From JABDFW01 sp035550215 (GTDB taxonomy: Bacteria; Bacteroidota; Bacteroidia; Chitinophagales; Chitinophagaceae): a stretch of 64,000 bases of DNA. The notes beneath the pieces are model-generated. The model did no database searches, was not told where the DNA came from, and was given only the letters and a program-made list of their open reading frames with translations. The stretch lies in assembly GCA_035550215.1 (NCBI GenBank), contig DASZPM010000021.1, positions 1 to 64,000 of the forward strand, given 5' to 3'. A program made the position numbers and the translations under genes. The stretch's first letter is position 1, and every line of letters starts with the position of its first letter. This document shows, one piece after another, positions 25,944 to 34,125 of this stretch.

Positions 25944-26951
25944 ATGAACTTACCGGCAACAATGCAGGCTATGGTACTGAACGCGGCACACGCACCGCTT
26001 GTTTACACAACGCTGCCTGTGCCAATACCGGCTGATGACGAAGTGCTTGTAAAGGTTATTGCATGCGGTATTTGCCGTACAGATTTGCACGTGGTTGATG
26101 GTGAATTATTGCATGCAAAACTGCCGTTAATACCCGGCCATGAAATTGTTGGCCTGGTAGTTAAAACCGGTAAAAATGTTAGGGCATTACAAACAGGCGA
26201 TTTGATTGGCATTCCGTGGCTTGGTTACACCTGCGGCCATTGCAAATATTGTTTGCAGGGGCAGGAAAACCTGTGTGAAAACGCCGGTTTCACAGGCTAC
26301 ACGATTGATGGCGGTTACGCGGAATACACGGTGGCGAATGAAAAGTATTGCTTTAAACTTCCGCTTGCGTATGCCAACGCTTCGGGCGCACCGTTATTAT
26401 GCGCGGGCCTTATAGGGTACCGCTCCTACAGTATGATAAAGCCCGGCGCTGTAAACATCGGCATTTATGGTTTTGGGGCAGCCGCGCATATTTTAATACA
26501 GGTGGCTTTACACCAGCACAAAAATGTATATGCTTTTACAAGAGACGGAGATGTTGACGCACAGCAGTTTGCATTACAATGCGGCGCCGTATGGGCAGGC
26601 GGCTCAGCACAAACCCCGCCTGTAAAACTGGACGCGGCAATTATTTTCGCCCCGGTGGGCGCTTTGGTTCCAAAAGCGTTACAGGATGTTGACAAGGGCG
26701 GCGAAGTTGTTTGCGGGGGCATTCACATGAGCGATATACCATCGTTTAGCTATGATATTTTGTGGGAAGAAAGAGTGCTGCGCTCTGTCGCAAACCTTAC
26801 GCGCGCGGACGGCGACAATTTTTTACAATTGGCGCCGCAAATACCGGTACGTACGCAAATACAACTGTATAAGCTGAATGAAGCGAATGAAGCGCTGAAT
26901 GCCTTGCGGAGCGGCGATGTTAAAGGCGCCGCCGTATTAGTGATGGAGTGA
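25944..26951 (+). CDS. zinc-dependent alcohol dehydrogenase
   Basis: This 335-residue medium-chain dehydrogenase has the catalytic-zinc region CGICRTDLHVVDGEL...PGHEIVG (Cys about 38, His-Glu about 62-63) and the four-cysteine structural-zinc loop CGHCKYCLQGQENLC. The nucleotide-binding segment (NIGIYGFGAAAHI) follows at about 173. It oxidises alcohols or reduces aldehydes with NAD(P). It stands at the edge of the Usp/Hsp20 cluster and has FNR/CRP-like sites upstream, which suggests a role when oxygen is low, for instance in redox balance. The exact substrate cannot be told. Confidence 0.92.
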   Translation: MNLPATMQAMVLNAAHAPLVYTTLPVPIPADDEVLVKVIACGICRTDLHVVDGELLHAKLPLIPGHEIVGLVVKTGKNVRALQTGDLIGIPWLGYTCGHCKYCLQGQENLCENAGFTGYTIDGGYAEYTVANEKYCFKLPLAYANASGAPLLCAGLIGYRSYSMIKPGAVNIGIYGFGAAAHILIQVALHQHKNVYAFTRDGDVDAQQFALQCGAVWAGGSAQTPPVKLDAAIIFAPVGALVPKALQDVDKGGEVVCGGIHMSDIPSFSYDILWEERVLRSVANLTRADGDNFLQLAPQIPVRTQIQLYKLNEANEALNALRSGDVKGAAVLVME

Positions 26952-26984
26952 AAAATAACCGCAGTAAAAAAGGTATACACATGC

Positions 26985-27350
26985 TTACCGGGTGGTTACA
27001 CCTTTTGCCATCAGCATAAGTTGTTTTAGTGTGAGGTCATCTGTTCCGGTAGTTTCTGTCCATGTATTATTTGTGTTGTAATAAACCTGGGCAAACAGGC
27101 CGAAACGTTTTTTAAGTTCGGCTTCAATATCGCCGGTTTTACTGGTTGATTTGATTTGAAAAAGGCTGTTTTCGTGTTTGCGGCGAATATCTTTCAGCTT
27201 TTTACCGGGCGCGATTTCCTGCTTGGGCAGGGAGCGGCCATGCCAGCTATGTGCATTTTTATAAAACTCAATTTTCAAGTTTGGAAAACATTCACTGAAC
27301 CTGTCCTGTAAATCGCCTATGGTTTTTTCGTCGTTAATATCCAGTAACAT
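26985..27350 (-). CDS. conserved hypothetical protein of the stress cluster
   Basis: This 121-residue protein is not a family I can name. It has an N-terminal LLDINDEKTIGDLQDRFSECFPNL segment, a basic middle (HGRSLPKQEIAPGKKLKDIRRKH) and a C-terminal TGTDDLTLKQLM helix. There is no signal peptide or membrane helix, so it should be cytoplasmic. It starts 9 bases after the stop of the universal stress gene on the same strand and is very likely co-transcribed with it, which ties it to the stress response. Confidence 0.8.
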   Translation of the reverse strand: MLLDINDEKTIGDLQDRFSECFPNLKIEFYKNAHSWHGRSLPKQEIAPGKKLKDIRRKHENSLFQIKSTSKTGDIEAELKKRFGLFAQVYYNTNNTWTETTGTDDLTLKQLMLMAKGVTTR

Positions 27351-27359
27351 TTTTACTTG

Positions 27360-28196
27360 TTATTTATTATGCGCAATAAACAATGCAGATTTTGTATGCT
27401 GTATAAGTACATCGGCCATGCTGGGCCTGAACCACCTTGACACCTTGCCACGGCGGTAAGCGCCTAACACAATAAGCGGCTCTGTTTGCTGTTGTGCCAG
27501 GTGGGCAACAATCCGCTCCTCGGGCAGGCCTTTCAATACTGTGTACGCGGCTTGCTGAAAATGCTTATTTAAAAATTCTTTTACCAGTTTATTATCCGGT
27601 ACGTGCAGCGATTCTTCCTCTCCTTTTACAGACAGTACCTCGAGAGGCAATTGTTTGTACGGCGCCAAAATATAAGTAAACATTTTAACAGCATATACCG
27701 AGGAAGGTTCACCATCAAACAGGAAAATAACCTTGCCGGGCTCTTTGTATTCATCCGGCACAACCAGTACAGGGCACTGAACCTCTGCCAGCAGGTTTCG
27801 CATAAAAGAAGAGGGTGCGTTGCCACCGGCGCGGGAAAAGGTTTCACCCTTATCTATAATAACAAGGTCTGCATAAACTGACTCATGCAAAAGTTCGTCA
27901 AGCGCGGTATTCCTGTCCCGGTGAAGCGAAAAATTAATACCTTCTTTATGGCACCTGCCGGTAAATATATGAACAGCTTCGTCTCTCATTTTTTTATCTG
28001 TGTCATCCAGCGTTTTCAGGCGGGCGGCATCAGTGGGCTTTTCAATAATATCCTTATAGCCGTAGCTTGTATATGTTGTGTCGTCAAGAAAAACACCAGC
28101 CAGGTGGGCATTGTAATGTTTTGCAAGGTAAACTGCGTAATTAATAGTGCCTGCTGAAATTTTAAACCCGTCAAAAGCGGCAATAATTTTATTCAT
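27360..28196 (-). CDS. universal stress protein with two Usp domains
   Basis: This 278-residue protein begins MNKIIAAFDGFKISAGTINY, the first Usp strand and loop. A second, more degenerate Usp unit begins near residue 145 (GKVIFLFDGEPSSVYAVKMF), and the end has the ATP-loop-like pattern (PLIVLGAYRRGKVSRWFRPSMADVLI). The ATG at 28196 was chosen over an upstream ATG because the added 38 residues are not Usp-like. Usp proteins are cytoplasmic nucleotide-binding proteins induced by stress. The gene is divergent from hsp20 and has an FNR-like site at 28274-28285 upstream. Confidence 0.92.
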   Translation of the reverse strand: MNKIIAAFDGFKISAGTINYAVYLAKHYNAHLAGVFLDDTTYTSYGYKDIIEKPTDAARLKTLDDTDKKMRDEAVHIFTGRCHKEGINFSLHRDRNTALDELLHESVYADLVIIDKGETFSRAGGNAPSSFMRNLLAEVQCPVLVVPDEYKEPGKVIFLFDGEPSSVYAVKMFTYILAPYKQLPLEVLSVKGEEESLHVPDNKLVKEFLNKHFQQAAYTVLKGLPEERIVAHLAQQQTEPLIVLGAYRRGKVSRWFRPSMADVLIQHTKSALFIAHNK

Positions 28197-28273
28197 GTCA
28201 ACAAAAATTTTACTAAATGTGCAAGTAAAGAAAAAGCCTTGCCGCAGAATATGATTAACGCTATGCCGGCAAA

Positions 28274-28285
28274 TGATAATCATCA
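28274..28285. promoter_or_regulatory. FNR-like palindrome in the usp/hsp20 divergent region
   Basis: TGAT-AATC-ATCA is a perfect inverted repeat of the FNR form and, read on the minus strand, is identical in all 12 bases to the core of the site before the dehydrogenase gene (25831-25842). Its centre is about 83 bases before the usp start on the minus strand. A weaker TGAC-GACA-ATCA lies at 28302-28313 nearer to hsp20. Confidence 0.5.
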
Positions 28286-28398
28286 CCTGCCCCGCGGCCA
28301 CTGACGACAATCATTGAATCATTTGACTATAGTTCTTAATGCTGCTGTACACAGTAAATACTTTTGTTATGTTAACAATTCTAAAAACGGAGGTTTAT

Positions 28399-28839
28399 AT
28401 GTCAACACAAACAGTTGTAAAAAAGAATGATTTTTTCCCATCATTTATTGATGACTTTTTTAAACCCTGGGGAGACTGGGTTGATAACAAACTGCAAAAG
28501 AAGCTGACTATTCCTGCAGTTAATGTTATTGAAAATACGGATGGTTACGATATAAATGTAGCTGCACCGGGTCTTAAAAAGGCAGATTTTTATATTGAAG
28601 TTACTGGTAACATCCTGACGATAAGCGCCGAGTCAGAAAAGGAAAATGAAGAAACTGTTGACGAAAATTATACACGAAGAGAATATAATTATTCATCTTT
28701 TTCGCGCAGCCTTACATTACCAGATGATGTTGATGAAGACAAGATAACTGCAGCATACGATGGCGGCGTTTTGAAATTAAAAGTACCCAAAAAACAAGGT
28801 GCTGGCAAAATTACCGGTAAGGCAATTGCCGTTAACTAA
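28399..28839 (+). CDS. Hsp20/alpha-crystallin small heat-shock protein
   Basis: This 146-residue protein has a short N-terminal arm (DFFPSFIDDFFKPWGDW) and an alpha-crystallin domain (about 35-130): IPAVNVIENTDGYDINVAAPGLKKADF and YNYSSFSRSLTLPDDVDEDKITAAYDGGVLKLKVPK. It would hold unfolded proteins as an ATP-independent chaperone. The ATG at 28399 follows a good ribosome site (CGGAGG at 28388-28393), rare in this window. A TACTTTTG -7 element lies at 28359-28366 but no TTTG at the normal distance, which suggests activator dependence. Confidence 0.95.
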   Translation: MSTQTVVKKNDFFPSFIDDFFKPWGDWVDNKLQKKLTIPAVNVIENTDGYDINVAAPGLKKADFYIEVTGNILTISAESEKENEETVDENYTRREYNYSSFSRSLTLPDDVDEDKITAAYDGGVLKLKVPKKQGAGKITGKAIAVN

Positions 28840-28865
28840 AAGTTACAATTACAGGTAATGAATGT

Positions 28866-28941
28866 TAAGGCTGCTTGTTGGGCTGGTGTTTGATGCGTGC
28901 TTAGAAACATCAAACCGGTCGCTTTTTACTAAGCAGCCTTA
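28866..28941 (+). terminator. long two-part hairpin after hsp20
   Basis: Arms TAAGGCTGCTT (28866-28876) and AAGCAGCCTTA (28931-28941) are complementary and enclose an inner stem GTTTGATG (28888-28895) / CATCAAAC (28908-28915). T-rich sequence follows. It lies between hsp20 and the next usp gene, 27 bases before that start, and may end the hsp20 message or regulate read-through. Confidence 0.55.
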
Positions 28942-28967
28942 TTTATTACATTAAAGATTGTTGAATT

Positions 28968-29786
28968 ATGCAAAAGATATTGCTTGTTTGCGATGGCGGC
29001 CATTTTCCGCAGGGCGCATTTGACCTGGTGAAAGATAAATATGTTGACGAATCATGTTTACTCACAGGTATTTTTCTTAGTTCCGTTCAGTATTCCGGCT
29101 TATTGCGGTATTCCATTGATGTAACCGGTGGCTTAACAACAACAATAATGGAGGAAGAAAAAATAATGACAGACAGGAATATTAACCTTTTTAAAAGCCT
29201 GTGCGAAAAGCACGGCATTGAATACAGGGTGCATACAGACATGCAACCGGATATTTTTCCTGCCTTAAAAAAGGAGACCCGCTTTGCAGATTTGATGCTG
29301 TTAAGTTCTCAATTGTTTTACAGCAACCTTGCTGAAAAGCAGCCAAACAGTTATACAAAAACAGTATTACATGAGGCCGAATGCCCGGTATTACTGGTGC
29401 CCGAAGATTATAAACAGCCGGCAAAAATAGTTCTTTCATATGATGGCAGCGAAGAATCTGTGTACGCCATCAAACAGTTCGCCTATGTATTCCCGTCATG
29501 GTGTAATCTTGAGGCGCAATTGGTATACGTAACTGACAAGGCAGAGGAGATACCTGACCTTGCGGATATTGAAGAATTCGCGTCACGCCATTTTCCCGGG
29601 CTAACAATTTCCAGGTTGTCATTTAATGCAAAAGAATTTTTCAGCTTGTGGATGTCAGGCGACCAGGACGCTATGTTAGTAACCGGTTCCTTTTCACGTT
29701 CGGGAATTTCAGCCCTCCTGAAAAAAAGCTTTTCTGAGGAAGTGATAGAACTAAGTGGAGTTCCGGTGTTTATTGCACATAAATAA
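28968..29786 (+). CDS. universal stress protein with two Usp domains
   Basis: This 272-residue protein begins QKILLVCDGGHFPQGAFDL and has a second unit from about residue 147 (AKIVLSYDGSEESVYAIKQFAYVF). The end MLVTGSFSRSGISALLKKSFSEEVIELSGVPVFIAHK is Usp-like. The next usp gene follows after 5 bases, so the two form an operon. It differs from both other Usp proteins in the cluster, so these are old paralogues and not a recent duplication. Confidence 0.92.
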   Translation: MQKILLVCDGGHFPQGAFDLVKDKYVDESCLLTGIFLSSVQYSGLLRYSIDVTGGLTTTIMEEEKIMTDRNINLFKSLCEKHGIEYRVHTDMQPDIFPALKKETRFADLMLLSSQLFYSNLAEKQPNSYTKTVLHEAECPVLLVPEDYKQPAKIVLSYDGSEESVYAIKQFAYVFPSWCNLEAQLVYVTDKAEEIPDLADIEEFASRHFPGLTISRLSFNAKEFFSLWMSGDQDAMLVTGSFSRSGISALLKKSFSEEVIELSGVPVFIAHK

Positions 29787-29791
29787 AAAAT

Positions 29792-30625
29792 ATGCAAAGG
29801 ATAGTACTGGCAGTTAACGCCCTTGAACTAAACACCCGCAGTATTGACTTTGCGGCGTATATAGCAGGATTAACATGTTCAAAATTAACCGGCGTGTTCC
29901 TTAAAGAAGCAATACATGATAATGCAGCAGCATTAAAAACGCCTTTCGCGCTACCGTATGTAGAAACAATTACCGCGGAAGAAGAGGAGACTGTGACAGA
30001 TAGAAAAAAAATATCACAGAACAAGGCGTTGTTTGAAAGTGCCTGTGTTAAAAGAGATGTAACCTTTGAGATTGAGATTTTTAGAGGGCGGGTAAGTGAA
30101 AAAATTGCCATGGAAAGCAGGTTTGCTGATGTTATACTTGTGGGCCCGGATACTTGTTTTGACCAGTCAAAGCAAGAGGGTACACCAACAAGGTTTGTTA
30201 GAGATTTATTGACAAATGCAGAATGCCCCGTTATAATTGTTCCTGAAAGTTTTGATGAAATTGATGAAATAATATTTGCCTATGATGGAAGCAGGTCAGG
30301 CGTATATGCAATAAAACAGTTTACTTACCTGTTTCCTGAATTAAGCAGTACTAAAATAACTATGCTGCATATTACGGAAGGAAATGCAGGTATACCCGGT
30401 AATAAAATAAAGCAATGGCTTGAAGTACATTATCCTTATGTGCATGAAGAAAGCTTAAAAGGAAATCCCTCTGATGAAATGTTCGGTTTCTTACTCCAAA
30501 AGCGTAACAAATTTGTTGTTTTAGGCAGCTTTGGGCGGGGCGCTTTGTCCCTCGCAGTTAGGCCCAGTACATCTTTATTGGTGCTTAAAACCCTTAACCT
30601 TCCCATATTTATTGCACATATATAA
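29792..30625 (+). CDS. universal stress protein with two Usp domains
   Basis: This 277-residue protein begins QRIVLAVNALELNTRSIDFAAYIAGL. The second Usp unit (about 148 on; DEIIFAYDGSRSGVYAIKQFTYLF) ends with VVLGSFGRGALSLAVRPSTSLLVLKTL, which has the glycine-rich nucleotide loop pattern. It directly follows another usp gene (5 bases) and precedes the BaeRF3-like gene by 30 bases; all three are probably one transcript. Confidence 0.92.
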   Translation: MQRIVLAVNALELNTRSIDFAAYIAGLTCSKLTGVFLKEAIHDNAAALKTPFALPYVETITAEEEETVTDRKKISQNKALFESACVKRDVTFEIEIFRGRVSEKIAMESRFADVILVGPDTCFDQSKQEGTPTRFVRDLLTNAECPVIIVPESFDEIDEIIFAYDGSRSGVYAIKQFTYLFPELSSTKITMLHITEGNAGIPGNKIKQWLEVHYPYVHEESLKGNPSDEMFGFLLQKRNKFVVLGSFGRGALSLAVRPSTSLLVLKTLNLPIFIAHI

Positions 30626-30655
30626 AAAGAAATTTATTAAAATAATAATAATGCT

Positions 30656-31753
30656 ATGCAGGTAATTATTGATGAAAAGGAAAAGCAGGTAATAGAAACC
30701 GGTAACCACATGCCGGCAGTTTCAATTATACTTCCTCTAAATGTAATTAAGTCTCTTGAGCATGAAACAAAGCTCGCTCTAAAATTTGCTTTGGACAAAG
30801 TGAAGAAGCAATTGTTTGATAACTATCCGGGGGAAAGGGCAAGTCTTGCTATTAACCGGCTAAAAGACGTAATAAGTAATATAGATTACACGCTTTGTAA
30901 AAAAAGCCTGGCCATTTTTGTTTCGCCCGTAAAAGAAGAAGTTTTTTACCTTGATATCCCGGTTGAAGAACGAATTGTAATAAACGAATCTTTTGAAATA
31001 CGGGATTTGATTTATAATAAAAAGGCTAACCAGGCTGTGCTTGTATTATTATTGAGCGGAGAATTTGCGAGAATTTATTATGCTTTTGGCAAAACATTCA
31101 AAAGCGTAAAAATACCTGTTGCCGACAATGTTTTCGCTTACAAAACCGATATGCCCGAAAGAACAGGTAATTTTTCTGATCCGCCGGGGCACAAAGAAAT
31201 AATGCTCAATAAATTTTTGCATCACATTGATATTGGCCTGTCAGGTATAATTAAACAATACAACTATCCTGTTTTTGTATTAGGCGCCAAAAGGGTGCTA
31301 GGGCATTTTAAAAAGATAACCCATCATGCAGACAAGATAGTCCAATTTATTCATGGCAATTTTTTTGATGTACGTGAAAATGAGATACTGGAAACTGTAA
31401 ACAGCTATTTGCCGGTTTTACAGCAGCAGCGCGAAAAATATTTTTTGCATTTGCTGGAGGAGGCGGCAGGCAAAGGCGTACTCGTATGCGGTATTAACAA
31501 CCTGTGGGCAGAAGGAAATAATAAAAACATCCGGTTGCTAATAGTGGAAAAGGATTTTAATTTTCCGGTATGGCGGGGAGAGGGTGATGATGCTATTCAA
31601 GAACAGGCAGGTTCGTCCGATTCTTTTTATTTCAAAGATGCAGTAGACGACCTTATGCAGAAAGTTCTTGAGTGTGGGGGAGACATTGAGTTTACAGGTA
31701 ATGGGGTGTTAGGTAAATATGAGGGTGCTGCAGCAATACTTTATCACCGTTAG
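30656..31753 (+). CDS. BaeRF3-like (bacterial eRF1-related) protein, likely ribosome-associated
   Basis: This 365-residue protein resembles the bacterial release-factor-like family 3 (BaeRF3), with the N-terminal pattern VSIILPLNV...LKFALDKVKKQLFDNY and YTLCKKSLAIFVSP, a middle RNaseH-like part (QAVLVLLLSGEFARIYY), and an L7Ae-like C-terminal part (HLLEEAAGKGVLVCGINNLWAEGNNKNIRLLIVEKDF). Relatives are described as ribosome hibernation or rescue factors. It sits at the end of the Usp operon, so it would act on ribosomes under stress. The family call is by recognition of pattern; the hibernation role is inference. Confidence 0.75.
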   Translation: MQVIIDEKEKQVIETGNHMPAVSIILPLNVIKSLEHETKLALKFALDKVKKQLFDNYPGERASLAINRLKDVISNIDYTLCKKSLAIFVSPVKEEVFYLDIPVEERIVINESFEIRDLIYNKKANQAVLVLLLSGEFARIYYAFGKTFKSVKIPVADNVFAYKTDMPERTGNFSDPPGHKEIMLNKFLHHIDIGLSGIIKQYNYPVFVLGAKRVLGHFKKITHHADKIVQFIHGNFFDVRENEILETVNSYLPVLQQQREKYFLHLLEEAAGKGVLVCGINNLWAEGNNKNIRLLIVEKDFNFPVWRGEGDDAIQEQAGSSDSFYFKDAVDDLMQKVLECGGDIEFTGNGVLGKYEGAAAILYHR

Positions 31754-31756
31754 CCA

Positions 31757-32125
31757 GTGCTGGTAAAGGTATCGCCACACCCGTTTCTATTTTTATTGTG
31801 TAAAACATATCATGTGGAACAGAAGCAAAACCCTTTAACAGTATTCGCTCAAGAAGCCCCCGGGGTTTCAGCCGCATTTAACAACCTGGTAGAAGCTTTA
31901 AGAGCAACAAACGGGCTTGATGAAAAGACAAAGCACTTATTATATATTGGCATTAAAGCTGCCATGGGCGATAATACTGCAGTGTACTATCATGTTCCTA
32001 TGGCAAAGAGCTTAGGTGCTACACGCGCAGAAGTTAAAGACGCTTTATTAATTACTGTTACGGTATGTGGTATACAGGCAATAGCCAACTGCCTGCCTGC
32101 AGCTATGGAAATATATGATAGATAA
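31757..32125 (+). CDS. carboxymuconolactone-decarboxylase/AhpD-like small protein lacking catalytic Cys
   Basis: This protein of about 103-122 residues has the AhpD-like helical pattern: FNNLVEALRATNGLDEKTKHLLYIGIKAAMGDNTAVYYHVPMAKSLGATRAEVKDALLITVTVCG. The active AhpD motif is Cys-x-x-Cys-x-x-x-His; here the segment is TAVYYHVPMA with His but no Cys. The frame starts at GTG 31757, 4 bases after the BaeRF3-like gene; a GTG at 31814 is the better start by family length. Without the cysteines it is unlikely to be a peroxidase partner. Confidence 0.8.
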   Translation: MLVKVSPHPFLFLLCKTYHVEQKQNPLTVFAQEAPGVSAAFNNLVEALRATNGLDEKTKHLLYIGIKAAMGDNTAVYYHVPMAKSLGATRAEVKDALLITVTVCGIQAIANCLPAAMEIYDR

Positions 32126-32138
32126 TATGCCCGGTTGA

Positions 32139-33449
32139 TTATTTAAAAAGTTTATAGATGTCTTTGTAAAATGGGGCGTCATTTGGATGGTCGGGGTTTG
32201 TTATAAGGTACACTACCAGCACCGGTACAGGGTCGTTAACCTGGAGAATGGTAGGCTTTTGATCTTTAAGGCAGGATTGCACAAAGCTGCTGTCAATGGG
32301 TTGGGGAAGAATGCTATTGGCTAATTCCATAGGCTTTTCCACCCTTATACATCCATGGCTTAAATAGCGTGAATTAAGCAGGAACGCCATTTTATTATTG
32401 GTGTCGTGCATGTAAACGCTGTACGGGTCGGTAAGGTTAAATTTAATAACACCCAAAGCATTGTCACAGCCGGTTGACTGCCTGAACTGGTAGGGGAAAT
32501 TGCCTGCATTATAGGCTGACCAGTTAAGATTATGGTGGTTGATAATTCTGCCATCCGCGTCAACTACCTGCATATTCATACCATCTACCAGTCCCGGGCT
32601 TTTTTTAAATTGAGGCAACAGTTCATACAACGCTATTTTCGTTGGTACATTCCAGTAGGGATATAAAATAACCTGGTTACAATAAGCCGCAAACCTTGGT
32701 GTACGGGTAGATGGTTTGCCGGTAACAACTTTCATGGTTAAAAGGGCGCTGTCATTGCTGTAATAGTCAAGCGTTGCTGACGGGATATTTACAAGAATGA
32801 ATCTCTTAAACTTAAAATGAGCTATCCAGCGCAGGTAGTTTATTTCTGAGACCAGTTTTTTAATCTTATCGGCGGCTTTGTATTTATATGCCAGCGCCAG
32901 GTCAGCCTTAATGGTGCGGTACTGTTCAAATTGAGGTTGCAAAGAGTCGGCGAACTGTTTTAAAGCCGCGCTGTTTTTTACTTTTGATAAGCCCCCCGCA
33001 ATAAAAGCCCATGTACTCTCTGTGTATTGGGGCGTTAACTCGTCGTATGAAAGATAGCCCGTAATGTCTCCTGCGTAAATGTCCCGGCATACACCCAGCG
33101 CAGCGTCAGTAAATATGTCGTCTATGGTCATTAAGGCGGCAGAATCAGCTTTGCCTGGATTAACGTGCGCCTTTAGGAACTGCTGGTGGTAATTGGCCGG
33201 ATTGAGACCATATAAACTGCATGTGTCAATTAAGGTAATTAAAGATTGCCTGAACGCCTCATCGCCGGCGTTGGTAAACCAGTATAGCGAAGCACCTGTA
33301 AGTGAATGAAATTGATTTACAGCCGCTTTATTATATATTTTTTCTGTAATGGCGTTTTTTTTTGCCTGGGCGCTGCAAATAGTGCCGCCCGTTATTGCAT
33401 AACCGCCGGTTGCGCCCATAAGTAAAATGATATATGGAATTAACTTCAT
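32139..33449 (-). CDS. L,D-transpeptidase (YcbB-like)
   Basis: This 436-residue protein has an N-terminal hydrophobic export signal, a helical scaffold domain (about 45-220) and the YkuD catalytic domain (about 215-400) with the active-site motif SRYLSHGCIRVEKPMELA (Cys in HGC). It links meso-diaminopimelate residues of peptidoglycan or attaches proteins to it. It is convergent with the stress operon, 13 bases away. The peptidoglycan-binding domain seen in E. coli YcbB is not evident. Confidence 0.93.
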   Translation of the reverse strand: MKLIPYIILLMGATGGYAITGGTICSAQAKKNAITEKIYNKAAVNQFHSLTGASLYWFTNAGDEAFRQSLITLIDTCSLYGLNPANYHQQFLKAHVNPGKADSAALMTIDDIFTDAALGVCRDIYAGDITGYLSYDELTPQYTESTWAFIAGGLSKVKNSAALKQFADSLQPQFEQYRTIKADLALAYKYKAADKIKKLVSEINYLRWIAHFKFKRFILVNIPSATLDYYSNDSALLTMKVVTGKPSTRTPRFAAYCNQVILYPYWNVPTKIALYELLPQFKKSPGLVDGMNMQVVDADGRIINHHNLNWSAYNAGNFPYQFRQSTGCDNALGVIKFNLTDPYSVYMHDTNNKMAFLLNSRYLSHGCIRVEKPMELANSILPQPIDSSFVQSCLKDQKPTILQVNDPVPVLVVYLITNPDHPNDAPFYKDIYKLFK

Positions 33450-33692
33450 TTTTGGCCTGTTATCTTCCCGCTAAAATAGGCGGTAGAAAACAGGGTAGGG
33501 GTGATGGCGCTTAGTAACCGGGTTGATTTTTATCAGTGAATAAAAACATTGGATATGGGAACAAATTTTTCATTTTTTTACCACCATTTATCAAATATAA
33601 TTTTAACCGTTTCGTGAATGATTATGAAAGAAGTTGCGTAAAATTGCTGAAGCATCCCGTTAGCTCATAAAAAATAAAATACCACCAATATT

Positions 33693-34124
33693 ATGCGCAT
33701 ATTTTGGCTACTGGCTTTAATTGTTGCATTTGCAGCCTGCAAAGGAAAGGATAAGGCAGGCGATAAGGCTTACCAGCAAACAAAGCAATCGCTTGCAGAT
33801 AAGGAGAAAGAAAACCCAACCGGCTTTTTAACTATTACCGAGTATGATAAAAGAAACCTTTTTGGGCTGGGCAGGCAAACAATTGTTAAAGGTAAGGTTA
33901 CAAACCTTGCCAGTGTTTGCAGTTATAAGGATGTACGTGTAAAAATGCTTTGTTTTGATAAAGATGGTAAAAGGGTAGAGGAGCATGAGGACATAGTGGA
34001 TGATGTAATTGCACCGGGCGCTACAGCCAGTTACAGAGCACATTATAAGCTGCCTAAAGAAACCGACAGCATTGCTTTAAGTATAATGAGCGCCACTGCC
34101 ATTATTGATACTGCTAAGAAATAA
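33693..34124 (+). CDS. small predicted lipoprotein
   Basis: This 143-residue protein starts IFWLLALIVAFAACKGKDKA, with the lipobox FAAC (Cys16), so it should be lipid-anchored in the envelope. The mature part has a lysine-rich linker and a beta-rich domain (TIVKGKVTNLASVCSYKDVRVKMLCFD, APGATASYRAHYKLP) that resembles FxLYD-type domains. Its stop lies 2 bases from the stop of the convergent adenine deaminase gene. The 243-base gap upstream, shared with the divergent transpeptidase gene, shows no clear promoter. Confidence 0.75.
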   Translation: MRIFWLLALIVAFAACKGKDKAGDKAYQQTKQSLADKEKENPTGFLTITEYDKRNLFGLGRQTIVKGKVTNLASVCSYKDVRVKMLCFDKDGKRVEEHEDIVDDVIAPGATASYRAHYKLPKETDSIALSIMSATAIIDTAKK

Positions 34125-34125
34125 A

